Source: Branchiostoma floridae (taxonomy: Eukaryota > Chordata > Leptocardii > Amphioxiformes > Branchiostomatidae). From it: a stretch of 50,616 nucleotides of DNA. The notes below the pieces were generated by a model. It was not told where the DNA came from and searched no databases. It worked only from the letters and a program-made list of their open reading frames with translations. The stretch lies in the NCBI RefSeq assembly GCF_000003815.2, contig NC_049989.1, positions 6,017,245 through 6,067,860 on the forward strand, in the 5' to 3' direction. Position numbers and translations under genes: made by a program. Every line of letters begins with the position of its first letter. Position 1 is the stretch's first letter. Shown here in pieces: positions 14,552 to 26,600 of this stretch.

Positions 14552-14697
14552 TGAGTACCTGTCGTGCGCCTTCTCGTTCTTCCTGCACGGTGAGAGCACA
14601 GTATGCACCAGTGTGGAGATCCAGGAGCACCAGTTGGTGGAGCGTCTGTCCATGCAGCACTTTAACAGCGTGCAGGGCACCGCAGGCGGCTTCCATG
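14552..14697 (+). CDS. MED13: MED13 exon a (first visible), N-terminal lobe
   Basis: The acceptor is a pyrimidine-rich run ending ttttcag. The first base completes a split codon (incoming phase 2), so at least one more coding exon lies upstream. It reads [13 protein letters not shown], matching the N-terminal MED13 motif EHLSCSFTFFLHG in vertebrates. The donor is gtgaga, phase 1. Confidence 0.93.
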
Positions 14698-17600
14698 GTG
14701 AGAAAACTCGTCTGGAATTAAAGGCAACCTAAGCAACATCAGCCTGAGTCAGGGTTGTAGAACTTCAAATTATCAAAGTCAAATTTTTGGGGCACTTTTG
14801 TTCGTAATAAGATGAAGCAACTCTACTCCATTCCACACCAACATTCAAGGTGCAAATATTCGATGCCGCGGTGGCGTGAAGATGCCGTGAAATCTAATTT
14901 CCCAGTTCGGCTTATTTCTATGCCGTTTTTAACTGCTAAAAGTACGAAATAATAATGTAAATGTGCAGTAGATATCAATTTGGGAGTAATAAAACGCAAC
15001 TTGTGGGCATGCCCAACCAGGGTAAAATCACTTGCATACACGTCACTAGTAAGACCTAACCTTGAGTATGCCGCTACAGTATGGGACCCGTATACAAAGA
15101 AAGACAAAGATAAACTTGAAAGGGTACAGAACCAAGCTGCCCGATTCTGCACAAACAACTATAACAGGGATTCTAGTGTTACCAAAATGAAAACAGATTT
15201 GCAGTGGATGTCACTTGAAGATAGAAGGAAAATGTCCAGACTTTCCATGATGTACAAAATGACCAACAAACTGGTGGACGTACCAACTGATAAGTATCTA
15301 ATACCAGCTCAAAAAAGAACAAGAAACAGCCATGCATTCAAATACCAGAGTTACCAACCTAGGATTGATGTGTTCAAAAATTCGTACTTTCCCAGAACTA
15401 TCGTAGAGTGGAATTTGTTATCACCAAGTACAGTAGGGGCATCTTCTCTGGGTAGTTTTACAGAACGCTTGCAGATAGATGTGCAAAAGGTAGGTGTAAT
15501 GAGTCGTTCGGTGTAATATAACCAGCTGCTGCCGCGCCGCGTGCCTGCGAAGCTGGTGTGTTACGCCGAACGGCGGTTATACCGGCTATATAGATACAGA
15601 TACAGATACAGAATTTCATACAGATTGCCTCATCCAGAATATTTTCACTTTTAACCTCTAACATTGCTTAGGTTGCCTTTAAAGTTTTTGAATGGAATGT
15701 TTACACTAGTTATTATACGACCCGTAATAGCCACTGGCAAGCCCTAACTCAAATTTAGGCATTTTACTTTTTACTTTGACTTTATTAGGATTGTAAACAA
15801 TACAATACATGTGGGTCACAGGAAGCGATTGTTGGTGTTGTGACCCACAGATTAACGCATAGACATAACATGAATACCTCAAATACATTCAATACCATCA
15901 ATAAATAAATAGAGTCTTCATCTTTGAAATGGGGTTTGTTCCTTAAGTGTTTTTAGTGCCTTTCCCTGAGTGCATTTGTAAAATGTACTGCATATCATGT
16001 GTTATTGAGATTTTAAGACATTGTTTGGGGAAAATTGACTACATGTCACCACATGTTTGTTGGCACTCTGCAGTCCTACTCATTCCTAGGCATTTTCCTT
16101 TTGAAACAGTTTGTTTCCCCAAGTGTTTTTAGTGCCTTTCCCTGAGCGCTTATGTAAAATGCACTGCATATTATGTGTTTATGAGATTTTAAGAAGGGAA
16201 AATTGACCATGTCTCACCACTTCTTTGTTGTCACCGCGCAGTCCTACTCAGTCCATATGGCCTGCACGCCACGCTGACTGGGCGCACCTACAAGGCCAGC
16301 GACCCCACCACACAGAGGCTTCTGGACGAATGGAAGCACTTCTACCCCCTGAGCGACCAGGCGTCCGCAGATGTGGGAGCCGCAGGCGACGCCAGCAGCA
16401 CACTGCCGGTGGCTGTGGAGGTCGTCGTAGGTAAGAACCTTTCCGTTTTACAAGTTATAAAGTGTTTAGATGTGTTGTACCAGTGGGGGCAGCACAGATA
16501 TATACTTGACTTTAGTTGAATTTCAACAGGGACAATGCAATGTGGACAATAGGCAGCTAACTAGCTGAAATAAGCACAGATGTATTGCTTTAGTAATGCA
16601 TACTATGTCTGTGTTAGTTATTGTACTCCTATGAAAAGTACTCCTAAGTTTCTCAGAAATGAAAGATGATGAGTGTGTAAAATACATGAATCAGAGATTA
16701 TACTTAAAGCCTACACCATTGTTGTGCCTTATTAATTCAGTGTCATTATAACATTACAACCTTAGTAATACATACTATATCTTTAGCTGCCATGATGTGT
16801 AGTGAAAAGTACATGTCATCCTTGTAGGTGGTTTGTTAGGACACATGTAGAGCTGTGTTAGTACATGATTCACAGGTGGGGGTACTAGTGCTGCTACAGA
16901 CTGTGCAGGGCTCGAAATACTTTTTTCTGCATACCTGAACTGGTGCATGTAACATTGAAAATAACCTACACCAGACAAATTTTACCTGCACCACTATGAA
17001 TTTAGGAAGTATGAATCATAATAAAACTGTTCAGGAACCATTGCTATTTTTTCTTTATATTTATACTTTATAGGGGGTAACAGTCAATGCAGCTAACAAT
17101 CCATATGCAGCTACATTATACATTGTAGGACATTTATGTATAAAACCCAGTTCATGGACCAGTGCAGGTGAGGTGCAGGTAGACACCAGGAAAACCTGCA
17201 CAGCTCCTATTTTACCTGCACTAACCTGCATATGCAGGTAGTATTTTGAGCCCTGCTATGTATTGTTTTGATACATGTACCATTGTGCTGAGTGTCTGTC
17301 CCATCCACAGGTGGTGTGCGGATGTGCTACCCTACTGAGTACGTGGTTGTGCCCATGGTGCACTGTGAGGAAGGGACCCAGACAACAAGTGGAGGTGGCA
17401 GCCTATCTGCAGTACAGGTGAGATAGTTCTCTAGTTAGGCCCAATTTACACTGGATTTTGTTAGACATTAACACATTAGATGGTGATCATTGATTGACTG
17501 CTGAGTTGCCAGAATTGGATTACTCTGACCATAAGCTTTATGATTTGATTAGTTAAACATACATAATACAAAAGTATGACTTAAAAGACAAGAAAATACA

Positions 17601-20600
17601 CAAGGCTTTTAGAAATCCATTTCTTTGTCTATGAACTTGCTCAATGATCTTTCACATTTTTTTATTGGTTAGTGGTCACAACACTGGTGGATTGAGAATA
17701 TTGAATAAGTCTGTTAAATTGTACAAGTCTTTCATAAATAAAAAATGATACGAGTCTGTAGAATACATAAATCAGAGATTTCACCTAAAGCAAACACCAT
17801 TTTTTTGTTGTGCGTGATTAATTCCGAGCCATTGTAACATCACTGCATATATGATAACCAGGACTGCTGGTATATGATATGAGCTAATTCTGCAAGCTGG
17901 GTGATCCCTGGGATCACATATCGATTTAAATCCTCCTTGATAAATGGTACCTATTGACATCGTCATGTTTCCCCCTCACATGAATATTACAATCCTACCT
18001 TATTGTGAGAAACTACATTAGGTATAATAACATTAGGAATTCTCGGTCCATGATAAGTTGTAATAGCTGCTATCAGTGACAACAGCATGCTGTAGATGCA
18101 ACATTGGTGATTATAAATCTTCATATGCCGCTATGTAACCCATCTGTCACGGATCTACCATGAAATGTTGGGGGGGATTTAAACCTTTAAACTAGGTGAG
18201 TTGCAGTCCAAACTTGACCCCTGCCACCCCCTCCTGTGACAAATGGAACCTGCCAAAGACCTTAACCTCCATTGGCTATAACTCTTAATCCAACAAGGTC
18301 AGCTGTGACATAGAGGTCGCCCTGTGTGAGATGGTATGTCATGGGATGGGAACCTAGAAATGCAACTACTGCTTGGTGAAATGTTGGGAGTTTGAGTCCC
18401 CTGTTGACATCCAGTTACATAGATATCATTTTTTGGCAAGTGACACTACAAAATGGAGATTGACATGGACAGAATAGCAATCAATACCAATATTCTAAGT
18501 ACATAAAAACTATTATACGAAGCTGGTCTAGAAGAGTATCTAGAGTATAGTTAAATTTACTATGGTATTATTGGGAAAACTCGTGGATCCATACAGGTAT
18601 GTAGAAGCTTGGATGTTTGAAGGAAATCTGACCCTATGACTGGCCAGACCACCAGGAAGGTAGGTCAACCCCAAGGTCATTTGTGACCTCAGAGGTCAAA
18701 ATTCTTGGCATGACCACAACTTGTGGACTGGGGGATTACAGGGATGAAGAAAGACCTTACTCTGTTGCAGATTATTTACATTTTCAGGGCTTGCAATTTA
18801 GGAGCACTAGCTAGCTTCTAACCTAAATATGTAGTTATAACAATTGTAGGTGTACAGCATTAACTGAAATAGAATGTGAGTAAAACCCAAGCTTTGGAAA
18901 ATTGCATTGAACCCAATTCCATAGCTTAGTCAATTTCAAGTAATATACAAAAAGTTTAAAAAAAAGTTTTTTTGTGGAAAATGTCAAGAATATACTAGTG
19001 TACAGTAGTGTACAGTAGTACTTTAATGTACATGGCCCTGCACAAATATCACCCACAGTTAAGTTTGTTGCAATTTTGGATGTGCAAAAGTGCAAAAGCA
19101 CACACTATTTCCCATGTATCATCTATGTTTGCCAATATGTTAATTTACATGTACATATCTCAACCAGATGCTGAAAGAATATCAGTTGACACCCGTGGGG
19201 ATTTTAGTTGTTAATGATGTGATTAATTTTACCGTCTTTCTCAACATCATCCAAGATTAAGAAAGGTAATATGATAAATGTGAATATATTTCCTAATGCA
19301 ATTAAGTATGGGAAGGAAGAGGATAACAGATTACACCTTAAGGGTACAGCATTCTGTGTTTGCACTTTTAAATCAAGACTTATTGCATCTTTCACCTTCA
19401 AGTATATATTTCGTTGAAAGGTTTATATTTGCTAAGCCATCTTTGGCTTCTAAATGTGATAAATATGGTTTTATTACATCGTTAACTGTTGCGATATGGA
19501 ATGATAACAAGTGGGATGAAATAGGGGTGGGGTAGTAGGTGTCAGCGTAACACTAACGCTTCTTTCAAATGCTTGGTTTTGTGCAACAAATTTTTCTCAA
19601 TAGGATTATATGGGGCCTTTTTCTTATGATTCCTTTATCCTGATGCAATATATAATCTTAAAATACTAATGAGGAACCAAGAACACCATTTTGGATCTGT
19701 CATATTTGCCATTCTCTAATATGTATTGCCATTCATATGGTTATCAAGGCACAGAATTCATTTTTGGGAACAGGTGTACAGGTGCGCCTTACCTAAAAAT
19801 GCAGGTGCACAGAAAACAGTTTAGGTGCACAACATAAAATGGAATAGAATGTCAGCAAAACCCTTCATAAATATCCAGGTACACCCAGAGTACAAAATAA
19901 GTTGCACAGCTCAGTGTTGGGGGGTACAAAAGTGCATATTCTCTCTTTATTTCGAGCACTATGTGTTTACAAATCGTACATCTGTTTTGTACATGAATTT
20001 ACTTACCAAATTACACCCTGATATGACAGCATGATGGATCAGGTCCATTGGGACCATCGGTCTGCCAACCACTTTTTTTTTTCAATTCTAAATTTGTCAT
20101 TAACATCGTCTAATTTATGTTTTTAAACAAATAATCGAAATCTGTATTTTTTCTTTTAGATTGTAAGAACAATTTATATTCAAGACTGGCAAAAATTAGT
20201 CCCACTAAAGGTTACATGCCCGAAAATCCAAGACGTAGGATTCAGCATTTTTGTGGCTTAACACTTAATGACAGTGGTCACCTAAAATGAAAGTAGAAAT
20301 GACCACATATATTTCTTTTAATAGTCTAATTGCTGGAACTCTACATGAATTCAAGAATTAATGGAATTGAAGCAAGCTGTGAAAAATATAAAGGCTACCA
20401 AAGGTGCTTGTGTAGCTTTTAACACTAGTTCATCTAATCTTTGGGGTAACCTAGATTCATTGTTTTAAAAAACTGGGTATTTAGAGATTTGGGTTTCAAA
20501 TGTCAACATTTTCAAAGTATTGCAATGTGAAAGTACCTTCCATCGAACTGATGATCCTCAAATACCCTATTTTTTTATATATATAATGGATATTGGTTAC

Positions 20601-23600
20601 CCTATTGAAAAAGGTGAACTAACGTTAGATCAGCCGTTATCTTGTGAACCATATGATTGTAAGATTTCCTGGCACAAGACCAGGTATGTAGTTACTTTGC
20701 CATCACTTTCCCCATGGCAGTCACATCCATGGATGTTATAAAAAGTGGGTATTTCCTCACCCACCCATGGTCTCCCCTGACAGTGAGTTATCCCATCAGT
20801 TTCACAACCACGGTACGAAACGCGGATAGCCCGCTACAAATTGAAGTGACCCTGGAGCGTGATTCGCTCCCTCCTTGCGCATTGTTGATGGGGAGTTATG
20901 GCCGGACTGGTCAAGGCCTGGCAATGGTTCCATGCATCATCACACCATGTGTGTCTGCACACTGCCCTGTGAAATCAGCGNNNNNNNNNNNNNNNNNNNN
21001 NNNNNNNNNNNNNNNNNNNNNNNNNNNNNNNNNNNNNNNNNNNNNNNNNNNNNNNNNNNNNNNNNNNNNNNNNNNNNNNNNNNNNNNNNNNNNNNNNNNN
21101 NNNNGTATGTGAAAGTTTCAAGTTCGTAGTTTGTCTTCTGAAACTAAGCTTAGTATATAGTAATATCTGATGACTCTTCTCATAGTAAGGATATTTTGTA
21201 TCAAAAAGTACCTGTGCACCTCACGGTAGTTCATGGTTTTTATTCCCCGAAATGTATGGAACAGAAAAATATGTAGGAAGTCTTTTTTACTCCTTCAATT
21301 CATTACTCCTTCAATTCATTTATTTTGAGTGGATAGCCCATAACCGTGACATTTGGGTCATAAACCTATCCAACTGTATAATTGCTAACAATGACCTTAA
21401 AATTTCAAAAATGAAGAGCAAAAATTGAAGCATGTAAGAAATTTAGAAGCAGGAGGAATGATCAGTCCAGGATGGGAAAACAAATAGAACAGAGTGAGCT
21501 AAATTTTCTTATTTCCCTTGTCCTTATTGAGATATTCTTGATCTTTCCTTTTGTCTGGACTCCCTGCTCCAACTCCAAGTGTAATGGAAAATGCTGTATC
21601 AATCGAATTCAGATTGGTATTTATTATGCAGCCATCTCCCAAGTGTGCCACCTTCATTTTGTCTCCGGTATCGCCTCAACTAGCCGCATCCAATTTGAGA
21701 AAGGCCGACAAAGTTATTAAGGCCTTATTAGATTCTCCCGACCACAATTTATTCCGGCGGTAGCGTATTAACATTTTGCGACCAGGATGAATCACCGTGA
21801 CCCAGGCCCTCCCGAAAGGCACGTAATGAATTTTTCTTTACAAGCTCGTACTCAAATTGATGATTGGGTGCCGCCAACCCCAAATCTGGTTATTCCGCAA
21901 TTAGAACCATTACGCAGGCACCGCCAAGAAGTGGCAGGAACGGAGAATTAGGTTTTGCAGCGGAGAATCGGTGAATAGTTTATTCTGAAGAACGTTATCT
22001 CTCGTCTTGAAACAAGCCCCATCCAGCCTGGGCTGATATTAATACGGCAGTTATCATGATGAATGGGAATTTCCCGGAGTGTTAGGGGAAATGTTCCACT
22101 GCAGTTCTGCTCAGTGAAGATGGGGAGCGGTGTCAAAACATGCGGAGCAACAGATGGCTGCGGTACATGATATGTGCCCCAACAGGGGCGGATAAAAGCT
22201 CTCTGCAGCAAAAGCCTGAGGATAATATACCAAGTAATAAGAGTACCATTGCATCTGTCATAATTCTAGAGACAACTGCTGTTAACACACCCTTACGTAA
22301 GCCCCACTTTCTGGGAACTTTCACATCTCTGATTTGTAGCTGGTAGAATATTTCCATGTTTTGTTTACTGTGAATGAAGGGTAGTAGTTGTTGCAAATGT
22401 GATAAATTGATTGATGACAGGATGTTCATTGGAATTATTTTAACTTCCTGTGTATCAATGTAGCACCTAGGGGAACTGTTACTGAGTATCAAACATGTCT
22501 GTTTCCGTAGCATAGAATCTTGTTAGAAAGTGTACTGAACATTGCTCGGGAAGATATCACGTAAAAGGCAACATTTTCAAGAAAATGCAGAATGTTTTCC
22601 CTGTAGCCTATATTATCAAGCTACTAACACATAATGCTATACCATTGGTTTTTGGACTTGGCCATTAACATGTGTACAAAACAACAACTGGTTTTGCCAT
22701 CACAAACCTGTAAAAACTACTTGTATTTTCATAAACAACTAATATCTAGCCTAAGCTCTGTTTGGTTAATGGCAATAGAAGAAAGAAAAAGAGCACAATA
22801 TAGGTAATATGAGTGGATAGCAGGTGTATAACAATAAGATAAGAATAGAACTTTGTATGAAAACCTGGACAGGCAATGCTCTTCAATCACAAACCACAAT
22901 AAAAACAGTCTTTACATAGACTGAAGTTAAGTTAACGCTACTCTGTCTTGAGCAACCGCCTGTCCTCTGAAGTCATTTCTCATCAGGTGAATGGTAGCTG
23001 AATCCAGGTTTCACTGTATCTTATGGATGGTGATATTTTGTATCTCCCACAGCCTGCGATGGGGAAGGCCTCGGCTCCGATGTCCACGCTATCGTCCATG
23101 TCGCTCACCCCGCCGACCTCCCCGCTCAACCAGAGCGTGCTTCCGTCCGGCACCAGGACCGGGAACCCGGCCTGTCCCGCCAACCCCGCGGAGGACGAGC
23201 TGGGGTTCCGCGACGTGTCGCCCGAGAGGCTGGCGAGGAAAGTGGCGACACAGGTGTGGCAGGACAGCTGTGTCACAATAGGTGTCAAGTAAGTAACCAT
23301 GTTGTCTTCTCACTTTTGTAGAAAACCATGTTTTGGGTGCAGTTTGTTTCTGTATGTATTTGTGGATACCATTGCCAAGGTAAGAATAAAAGAACACTGA
23401 GTAGATGTTTGGTTTATGTGTCAGCATTGGAAAAACAAAAGACGAGTTTGATTTTGAGCCCTCTAACTGCCTTCTTTGAAACTGCCATGTGAATACAGTT
23501 GTTCTCATCCTTTGTGAATTGTAGTCAAATACTAGTACTGGAATATTTATAAAGTTCTTGTTTTACCTCCTAATTCTTCAAAATGAATACTAAACAATAA

Positions 23601-26600
23601 CAATGACAACTAAGTAGATCTGATTAAATTACCAGATTAGGGCCCTTTTATAGCTTGAGCTGTAGGTATGCTGCATAGTTTGGTTTTGTTAGGTAGTACA
23701 CTGTAAAATGTAAGGGTATGATGTGTCTTGGACTTGAGAAAATCCTCCATTGGCCCCCAATAAGGAAGGCTTGACAGCTCCTCCCCCGCGGGGTATTTAC
23801 AATGCAACTGGGTCCATTGGAGCCTGTTATGAATTGTCCAACCTCCCGTTTATTACACTTTGACAAAACAATTTTCTAAGCAAATCTAATATACCCGTTC
23901 CTCATTTTCCCAAATGTGAAATGTCACATTGCCAGCAGGGTTCGTTGCCGCGCGGCAATCCATCTCCCGCGACTCCCCCTGATCGCTCGCGACGTCCCGG
24001 CCACGGTTTGCTGTCGGGTTGCCGGAGCTGCACCCATCGCCGTCACCTCGGCAGAGATTTATTGTCGTTTAGCCGAGCTCGCGGCCACATTAGTTATAAG
24101 CAGCCTGTTGTCGCCCTGGGTAATTTATGCATTGGCTGGGGTGTTCAAGCGTGTAGGGCATGAATTTTGCTGAGCTCTGGGCGGGAGGGAGGGACGCGCA
24201 GGAGATTGGCAGATTGTCTCGCTCCGACAAGGCGGGAACCCTCGCAGGAATCGCGGATAGGGAAGCAGCAAGTGTGCTTAGACTGGAGAGGAGAGAACCA
24301 TATTGAGTCTTTCCATGATCTTGAACTTGGTGGACAAATAAATCATGTGAAAATAATTTTCACATCTTCATTAATTCATCACACGTAAATGTTATTGTCA
24401 TGTTTGATATAAAGCATTATCAAACACATTATAACCAGCTGGAACAAAAACCCATAAGATTCCAAAGAAGTACCTTTATTAGGTATAGCTCAGTGACTTT
24501 TGGCAAAATGGCGTAAGGTTGTTTGTCCATAAAATTTCAGGTTATGACAATGACAATCGAAGGACAGTTAACTTTCTGACTGCTGCCATGCCCCCTCTTT
24601 ATTTTTAAAATCTCTTCTGTTTAAGCTCTTAATACAAAAGGTACATTTTTTTATGTGTCCGGGTTAAGAAATACATCATAAATATTGACATTGCAATACT
24701 GGGACCACCTCTTCCTGATAACACTATAGGTGGGCAAACCACACATGTCAGCCTAGTACATTACAGGGGAACCATTTAGATGGGTGCTTTTTTGTCATGG
24801 TTGGTTGGAGGTGGTTTATTACGCTCCACCACCGTGCAATTACACAGGGAGACTGGCGTGTCAAAACGCCAATTCAACCTGCAGGTAGTCTGGGAGGGTA
24901 GGAGTTAGGCAGTTAGGGGAGGGAGGGGGCTGGGACAGGCTCACAACAGGTTTGTTTCACTTTTTTTGTGACACTTTGAATACGCCATTGGATTCCATAC
25001 AAAACATTTGTTTACATAACTACGACATACAAAACAGTGGATTAAAGAAATACACTACAGTGATATCCGAGTACCATATACCACAGGAGAAAAGAACTGA
25101 TGATGCCATTGCCATGAAATGGATAAATGCCACAAGAGGTTAGTTGAAAAGTAAGGGTTAGGTTTATGCTCTTGCTGTCTTGCCCCCCTCCTATTTCGTC
25201 TTGATTAAAATATCCCTTACCTTCTTAGACTGCAGAAATCAACTTCGGTAGAAGTATCAAAATTTAAGTAGCCGTAATGGCCAATAATGTATAACTAGGA
25301 CCCCTCCTCTCTTGCATTTGTAGTTACGATTACTACCCTGCCATCTAAGCTTGCTTAGTGAGAAACTTGGCCACTCAAAATCTGCCACTACAAGCATTTT
25401 CCAGGTACCTAGAGCAGTGATCACTCTGAAAAACATTATAGACCAATACTCCCGGCAAGTATGGCCATTACGAACAAGGTTATGACCACTTGTATGGAGC
25501 TAGGCTAGGAGTTATGGGCCAACACATAAACTGATGTGAAGTAGACCAGCCATTTTATGATAAGCAAGGGGCAGAATTATTTCTCATTAAATCCAATATT
25601 TCGTCTGTAAAAATAGGAATTTTTACACATAAGACACTTTTGAAAGTGAACTATGGTACTGCCTTCTTTGAAGTAAAAAACAACAACAATGGTATCAGAT
25701 TATTCAAGTACATTTTAAAGGATTATCGAATTTGCGATTTCAAGTTAATCCTAAATGTGCTATATGTGGCAGTATATTCCATCATTCCATCAACTTTGCG
25801 GTATGTAGGTATTGTACATGTGTAATTGTGGTTAGGCTGTGATGGTCTGTCAGGATATATCTTTGAATTTTGTAGCCATAATCACATAAGACATCCAGGT
25901 TCTACTGATAATCATATTTGGCCACCCTGGGTGATTTATGCTTGTTCACCATTGCAGTTTCTGTCACCAGCATAAATTATTCATACGCCCTGTCTGCTCG
26001 CCCTGTCAGAAACACGTCATTGAACAGATTTGAGATCAGAATTGGCCTTGAAATTAGTATGTGCAGGGCCATGCACCAGAAATGTGACACATAGTTACTG
26101 GTATCTATCACAAATACAGTATAGCTGTTAGCTAGTGTACAGTCAAACCTTTACAAGTGATCACCTCTACATAACTCATAAGGAACACTAGGCCGATGTG
26201 AACAATTTTTGCGGTCCCATAGATACATTTTTCCATTAATACAAACAGTAGGAATCCTGTCTACAGTTACCACCTGTCCACATACAAAATGTTTTATCGG
26301 TCCCTGGGTGGTCTACTTGAGAAATTTTGACTGCATATCCATATGTGAAATGTCATGATAGAATTTTCATTTTGAAGACAAAGATAAACCTTTCATCATC
26401 ATGCAAAGGGAAATATGCTCTTATCATTTATGCCTGAGTTATTACTAAATTCAGTGACCTCTGTTGTAATATGGTACTTTGACAATATCCCTGCTAAAAC
26501 TGTGTCTCTCTCTGCAGACGACCACACCCTGATGCCACAAATAACGCAGGGGATGATGGGATAGCGACGGACCTCGGAAACTGGGACTTCATCGACCCTA

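Larger units (their letters stand above)
14718..15682. mobile_element. TTAA-bounded inverted-repeat DNA element with a nested LINE
   Basis: The left end ttaaaggcaacctaagcaa (14718-14736) is repeated exactly as its reverse complement at 15664-15682. The 19-bp arms begin with TTAA, and flanking similarity stops there, so TTAA is either the target duplication (as in piggyBac-type elements) or part of the terminus. Without the LINE the element would be about 330 bp, a MITE. It lies in the intron between MED13 exons a and b. Confidence 0.7.
17418..23052 (+). other. Large MED13 intron between exons c and d
   Basis: 5.6 kb with no exon I can support. It contains the repeat copy at 17730, the AGGTCA cluster at 18662, a diverged hAT-like remnant near 19.8 kb, the assembly gap at 20981-21104, and GC-richer blocks at about 20760-20980 and 21750-22170 that look constrained but non-coding. 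Confidence 0.7.
23289..26517 (+). other. MED13 intron between exons d and e
   Basis: 3.2 kb. It holds a strong CpG-rich island at about 23930-24270 and a pogo-like MITE at 26140-26333; the rest shows nothing I can name. An open frame at 24952-25143 ending near a possible gttagt donor has no recognisable homology and is not proposed as an exon. Confidence 0.7.

Noticed and set aside
20714-21129. Open frames at 20714-21112 and 20875-21129
   Set aside because: They run through the 124-N gap, so their length is artificial; no homology in the readable part.
24952-25143. Possible extra MED13 exon ending near a gttagt site
   Set aside because: No homology to MED13, wrong position relative to conserved neighbours d and e (which already join in phase), no good acceptor.
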